Assembly: GCA_045644605.1 (NCBI GenBank)
Contig: JAZRHB010000040.1
Location: 1-10,277 of the forward strand
Direction: 5' to 3'
DNA: 10,277 nucleotides
Source of the DNA: RGIG4103 sp045644605
Lineage (GTDB): Bacteria; Bacillota; Clostridia; RUG12999
Shown: in pieces, positions 7,303 to 10,277 of the stretch
How positions within the stretch are numbered: the stretch's first letter is position 1
Layout of the letters: each line of letters starts with the position of its first letter
Position numbers and translations under genes: made by a program
The notes under the pieces: generated by a model
The model's database searches: none
What the model saw: only the letters and a program-made list of their open reading frames with translations
What the model was told of the DNA's origin: nothing

Positions 7303-7330
7303 AAAGGGCTACCCGAGTGGTAGCCTTTTT
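7303..7330 (+). terminator. Intrinsic terminator after the GH26-like gene
   Basis: An 11-bp stem (7303-7313 with 7319-7329, one G-U pair) and a five-base loop CGAGT end in a run of T (7326-7330). It starts 4 bases after the TAA and closes the zinc-ribbon/GH26 operon. Confidence 0.85.
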
Positions 7331-7441
7331 AAAGAAAAATATGATTCCGTAATCTGCCGAGAAATTTTAGCAAATCACCCCGAATCGTGCGATGAGAAAA
7401 TTGCCCATGCGGTGCGTGTGATAGAAGAGATAATATATTGA
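7325..7441 (+). pseudogene. C-terminal remnant resembling C_GCAxxG_C_C family
   Basis: A frame open from the terminator to TGA 7439-7441 encodes 38 residues that look genuinely coding: LFKEKYDSVICREIL, then a second Cys and an amphipathic helix ending in VIEEII. The F-x-E-K-Y-x-S-x-x-C-R-E-x-L pattern, a second cysteine 11 residues on (codons at 7355-7357 and 7388-7390) and the closing helix recall the end of C_GCAxxG_C_C redox-type proteins, normally about 120-150 residues. The N-terminal part with the GCAxxG motif is missing, and there is no start codon or ribosome site in the right place. The hydratase promoter overlaps the stop codon, so the fragment is probably a relic kept by chance. 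Confidence 0.45.
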
Positions 7442-7466
7442 CAAAAAGGCGGCAAATTGGTATAAT
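7438..7466 (+). promoter_or_regulatory. Full-consensus sigma-A promoter of the hydratase gene
   Basis: TTGACA at 7438-7443 and TATAAT at 7461-7466 are both perfect, the spacer is 17 bases, and TGG precedes the -10 (extended form). Transcription would start near 7473, with a 27-base leader holding GGGGGG (7487-7492). High expression is expected unless a repressor acts; none is evident. Confidence 0.9.
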
Positions 7467-7499
7467 TATTAGGTTAAAACAATAGTGGGGGGATAAACC

Positions 7500-9737
7500 T
7501 TGATAAAACTTATAGATGAAAGTGTATTTCTTCTTGGCGGATGCGAGCTTGCCAAAGCTGAAGAATTACAGGCAAAAGGTGCGTTAGCTGAAAATGCCGA
7601 GAAAGGTACAATGGCATACGGCATTTTAAGCGGTCATAACACATCGGGAAATAACGATAAGCTTAAAATCAAGTTTGATGCAATGGCATCACACGATATT
7701 ACATATGTTGGAATTATCCAGACAGCACGTGCAAGCGGACTTGAAAAATTCCCTATCCCGTATGTGCTTACAAACTGCCACAACAGCCTTTGTGCAGTTG
7801 GCGGTACAATCAACGAGGATGACCATATGTTCGGTCTTTCCGCTGCAAAAAAATACGGTGGAATTTATGTTCCGGCACATCAGGCGGTAATTCATCAGTT
7901 TATGCGTGAAGAGTATGCTGCCTGCGGAAAAATGATTCTCGGTTCTGACAGCCATACAAGATATGGTGCACTCGGAACAATGGCAATAGGCGAGGGCGGT
8001 CCCGAGCTTGTTAAACAGCTTCTTTCAAAAACATATGACATAGATTATCCGGGCGTTATTGCTATATATCTTGAAAACGAGCCGGCACCGGGCGTAGGTC
8101 CGCAGGACGTTGCAATTGCAATAATCGGTGCGGTATTCAAAAACGGATTTGTTAAAAATAAAGTTATGGAATTTGTGGGTCCGGGCGTTAAAAACTTAAG
8201 TATGGACTATCGTATCGGTATTGACGTAATGACAACCGAAACAACATGTCTTTCTTCAATCTGGACAACCGACGATAAAACAAAAACCTATTTTGAAAAG
8301 CATAAACGCGCAGATGCTTATAAAGAGCTTAACCCTTCCGACGTTGCAAAATATGACGGCGCAGTTGTTGTTGACCTTGCAAAAGTAAAACCGATGATTG
8401 CAATGCCGTTCCATCCGAGCAACGCATTTACAATTGATGAGGTTAATGCCAATGCGGCAGATATCTTACGCGAGGTTGAAAAAGCGGCAGTTTCACAGCT
8501 TGGCGCAGATGTTAATTTCAACCTTACAAATAAACTCAAGGGCGGTCAGCTTTATGTTGACCAGGGCGTAATTGCAGGTTGCGCAGGTGGCAGCTTTGAA
8601 AACCTTTGCGCTGCTGCAGACATTCTTTCAGGCACATCAATCGGTAACGACGAATTTGCACTTAGCGCATATCCGTCCAGCCAGCCGGTTTATATGGAGC
8701 TTGTTAAAAACGGCGCAGTTACAAAACTTATGGCGGCAGGTGTTACACTCCGCACAGCGTTCTGCGGTCCGTGCTTCGGCGCAGGCGATGTTCCTGCAAA
8801 TAATGCACTCAGCATAAGACATTCAACACGTAACTTCCCGAACAGAGAGGGCTCAAAACCCGCTCAGGGACAGATTTCCTCCGTTGCTCTTATGGACGCA
8901 CGTTCAATTGCGGCAACAGCGGCGCGCGGCGGAAAGCTTACTGCGGCAACAGACCTTGACGTTAAATATATCGATTACGAATATAACTTTGATGATACAG
9001 TTTATAAAAACAGACTTTATCAGGGATTTGGAAGTGCAGACGCATCTGCCCAGCTTAAATTTGGTCCGAATATTGCGGACTGGCCGGAAATGGGCGAGCT
9101 TACAGACAACGTGCTTCTTAAAGTGGTAAGCGTAATTGATGACCCCGTAACCACAACGGACGAGCTTATTCCGTCGGGCGAAACATCATCCTATCGTTCA
9201 AATCCGCTTAAACTTGCAGAATTCACTCTTTCAAGAAAAGACCCTGAATATGTAGGAAAAGCAAAAGCCGTACAGGCAGATGAGAAAGCAAGACTTTCCG
9301 GAAAAGAAGCCGAAATTATGGCAAAGGTGCGTGAAATTCTTCCGTCTGCAGATATTAACAATACATCAATCGGAAGCACGATTTTCGCGGTAAAACCGGG
9401 CGACGGTTCTGCAAGAGAGCAGGCGGCATCCTGCCAGAAGGTGCTTGGCGGATTTGCAAATATTGCAAACGAATATGCAACAAAACGTTACAGAAGTAAC
9501 CTTATAAACTGGGGTATGCTTCCGTTTATTACACAAAAGAAAGCAGCGGATTTTGAAAACGGCGACTATGTGTTTGTTCCGGGAATTAAAGCAGCAGTAG
9601 AAAATAAGGATGCCGAAATAAAGGGCTATATCCTTGGCAAAGGCGAAATAACACTTTCTCTTGGTGACCTTACCGATGACGAAAGAAGCATCATCCTTGC
9701 AGGATGCCTTATAAACTATTACAAAAAAAATAAATAA
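7500..9737 (+). CDS. Aconitase-superfamily hydratase (YbhJ-like)
   Basis: A 745-residue protein of the aconitase superfamily, close in length to E. coli YbhJ (about 750) and shorter than AcnA. Members isomerise hydroxy-di/tricarboxylates through a [4Fe-4S] cluster. Cluster ligands appear as C361 (GCAGGSFEN) and C422/C425 (CGPCFG); GSDSHTRYG (148-156) carries the Asp-Ser-His active-site motif. The C-terminal swivel domain has GSARE (636-640) and RYRSNLINWG (663-672), equivalent to the substrate-binding GSSRE region. The cluster cysteine motif departs from the SCTN of true aconitases, as in other YbhJ-type proteins. The TTG start at 7500 fits a G-rich SD 7 bases upstream; no better ATG lies near. 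It is monocistronic: its own promoter precedes it and secG has a separate one. Substrate unknown; citrate/isocitrate is possible but not shown. Confidence 0.88.
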   Translation: MIKLIDESVFLLGGCELAKAEELQAKGALAENAEKGTMAYGILSGHNTSGNNDKLKIKFDAMASHDITYVGIIQTARASGLEKFPIPYVLTNCHNSLCAVGGTINEDDHMFGLSAAKKYGGIYVPAHQAVIHQFMREEYAACGKMILGSDSHTRYGALGTMAIGEGGPELVKQLLSKTYDIDYPGVIAIYLENEPAPGVGPQDVAIAIIGAVFKNGFVKNKVMEFVGPGVKNLSMDYRIGIDVMTTETTCLSSIWTTDDKTKTYFEKHKRADAYKELNPSDVAKYDGAVVVDLAKVKPMIAMPFHPSNAFTIDEVNANAADILREVEKAAVSQLGADVNFNLTNKLKGGQLYVDQGVIAGCAGGSFENLCAAADILSGTSIGNDEFALSAYPSSQPVYMELVKNGAVTKLMAAGVTLRTAFCGPCFGAGDVPANNALSIRHSTRNFPNREGSKPAQGQISSVALMDARSIAATAARGGKLTAATDLDVKYIDYEYNFDDTVYKNRLYQGFGSADASAQLKFGPNIADWPEMGELTDNVLLKVVSVIDDPVTTTDELIPSGETSSYRSNPLKLAEFTLSRKDPEYVGKAKAVQADEKARLSGKEAEIMAKVREILPSADINNTSIGSTIFAVKPGDGSAREQAASCQKVLGGFANIANEYATKRYRSNLINWGMLPFITQKKAADFENGDYVFVPGIKAAVENKDAEIKGYILGKGEITLSLGDLTDDERSIILAGCLINYYKKNK

Positions 9738-9752
9738 ATTTTAAATTAGCTC

Positions 9753-9781
9753 TTGATAATTGTATAATTTTGTGATATAAT
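9753..9781 (+). promoter_or_regulatory. Extended -10 promoter of secG
   Basis: TTGATA at 9753-9758 (5 of 6) and TATAAT at 9776-9781 have a 17-base spacer, with TGA just before the -10. A second TATAAT at 9763-9768 lacks a matching -35. A small inverted repeat TTAAGT-ATT-ACTTAA (9796-9810) lies in the leader and could be incidental. Confidence 0.8.
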
Positions 9782-9828
9782 ATCAATCTAAGCATTTAAG
9801 TATTACTTAATATACGGAGGTATTTTTC

Positions 9829-10176
9829 ATGGAAATAGCAAGAATAATCGTGGGAATAGTTCATATAATTTTATCTATCCTGATTATAGCATTAATTCTT
9901 CTGCAGTCAGGTAAACAGGCAGGACTTTCCGGTGCAGTAGCCGGCGCAGGTGAATCTTTCTTTGGTAAAAACAAAGGAAAAACACTTGATGCAGCGTTCT
10001 CTAAATTCACAAAAATTTGTGCAATCGGATTCCTCTGCACATCACTTTTCCTTGCATACAGCTACGCAGTAGGAACAAAAACAGAAGCACCTGTTACAGA
10101 AGAACCTGCTGTAACAGCACCTGCAGAAGAAACACTTGCAGTAGAAGCTCCCGCAGAAACACCTGCAGCGCAGTAA
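9829..10176 (+). CDS. secG: Preprotein translocase subunit SecG
   Basis: A 115-residue two-span membrane protein of the SecYEG channel; SecG assists SecA-driven export. The first span is about residues 4-25 and contains the hallmark LILLQSGKQAGLSGA (22-36), followed by the conserved GAGESFFGKNKGKTLD loop (40-55); the second span is about 60-82. The core resembles the usual SecG of about 75-80 residues, but a tail of some 32 residues (84-115) rich in Glu, Pro, Ala and Thr follows. In E. coli both SecG termini are outside the cytoplasm, so this acidic tail should be extracellular. GGAGG (9816-9820) is 8 bases before ATG 9829. The gene has its own promoter and terminator. In many Firmicutes rnr follows secG, but the window ends before this can be seen. 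Confidence 0.92.
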   Translation: MEIARIIVGIVHIILSILIIALILLQSGKQAGLSGAVAGAGESFFGKNKGKTLDAAFSKFTKICAIGFLCTSLFLAYSYAVGTKTEAPVTEEPAVTAPAEETLAVEAPAETPAAQ

Positions 10177-10192
10177 TTTTACTTAAAAACTC

Positions 10193-10223
10193 AGAGCCGT
10201 CTTAATGACGGCTTTATTTTTTT
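10193..10223 (+). terminator. Intrinsic terminator of secG
   Basis: AGAGCCGTC (10193-10201) pairs with GACGGCTTT (10207-10215, one G-U pair) around the loop TTAAT, followed by ATTTTTTT. It is a canonical rho-independent terminator 16 bases after the secG stop. Confidence 0.9.
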
Positions 10224-10226
10224 GCA

Positions 10227-10263
10227 AAAAGGGAAAAGAGGCAGATTGCCTCTTTTCCCTTTT
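10227..10263 (+). other. 17-bp perfect hairpin after the secG terminator
   Basis: Bases 10227-10243 pair perfectly with 10247-10263 around a three-base GAT loop. On the + strand no T tract follows beyond the TTTT in the stem. On the minus strand the arm ends in TTTTT, so it may terminate a minus-strand gene lying beyond the window, or act as a leader or attenuator hairpin for the next + strand gene. Confidence 0.5.
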
Positions 10264-10277
10264 CCTGTGTGGCGCAT

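Noticed and set aside
9796..9810. Inverted repeat TTAAGT-ATT-ACTTAA in the secG leader as an operator
   Set aside because: Short and AT-rich, easily chance in such a spacer; no matching second copy was found.

Overview
The window reads as chromosome of a low-to-moderate GC Firmicute, most likely an anaerobic gut-type clostridium. The grounds are AT-rich spacers, strong GGAGG-type ribosome binding sites, sigma-A promoters of extended -10 type (TGnTATAAT), use of TTG starts, and the gene content: a B12/radical SAM protein with DUF4080, a GMP synthase without glutaminase domain, zinc-ribbon membrane proteins and a YbhJ-like aconitase-family hydratase. The lineage is inferred from these features, not from a marker gene. 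All intact genes lie on the + strand.

Layout. (1) 1-2701: a compact run, apparently entered from an upstream gene, with a YfbR-type HD 5'-deoxynucleotidase, the tRNA adenosine deaminase tadA and a B12-binding/radical SAM/DUF4080 protein. Gene gaps are 7 bp and a 4-bp ATGA overlap. (2) 2751-3930: guaA as a separate transcription unit, encoding only the ATP-pyrophosphatase and dimerisation part of GMP synthase, with a hairpin terminator about 95 bp after its stop. (3) 3931-4190: no intact gene; the minus strand holds what looks like a decayed helix-turn-helix transposase OrfA fragment. (4) 4192-7330: a three-gene operon with a near-consensus promoter and an intrinsic terminator. Two proteins each have an N-terminal four-cysteine zinc ribbon, one membrane span and an exported domain; the third is a membrane-anchored GH26-like glycoside hydrolase. 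This is the least conventional part of the window and may be an envelope or exopolysaccharide module. (5) 7325-7441: a short C-terminal remnant resembling the C_GCAxxG_C_C family. (6) 7438-9737: an aconitase-superfamily hydratase behind a full-consensus promoter. (7) 9753-10263: secG with its own promoter, an acidic Pro/Ala/Glu tail and a terminator, followed by a 17-bp perfect hairpin near the window edge.

How the genes fit together. Regions 1, 2, 6 and 7 are mostly housekeeping: nucleotide pools, tRNA editing, GMP synthesis, carbon metabolism and protein export. The accessory character lies between guaA and the hydratase, where two decayed gene fragments border the zinc-ribbon/GH26 operon. 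No CRISPR array, tRNA, rRNA or intact mobile element was seen.
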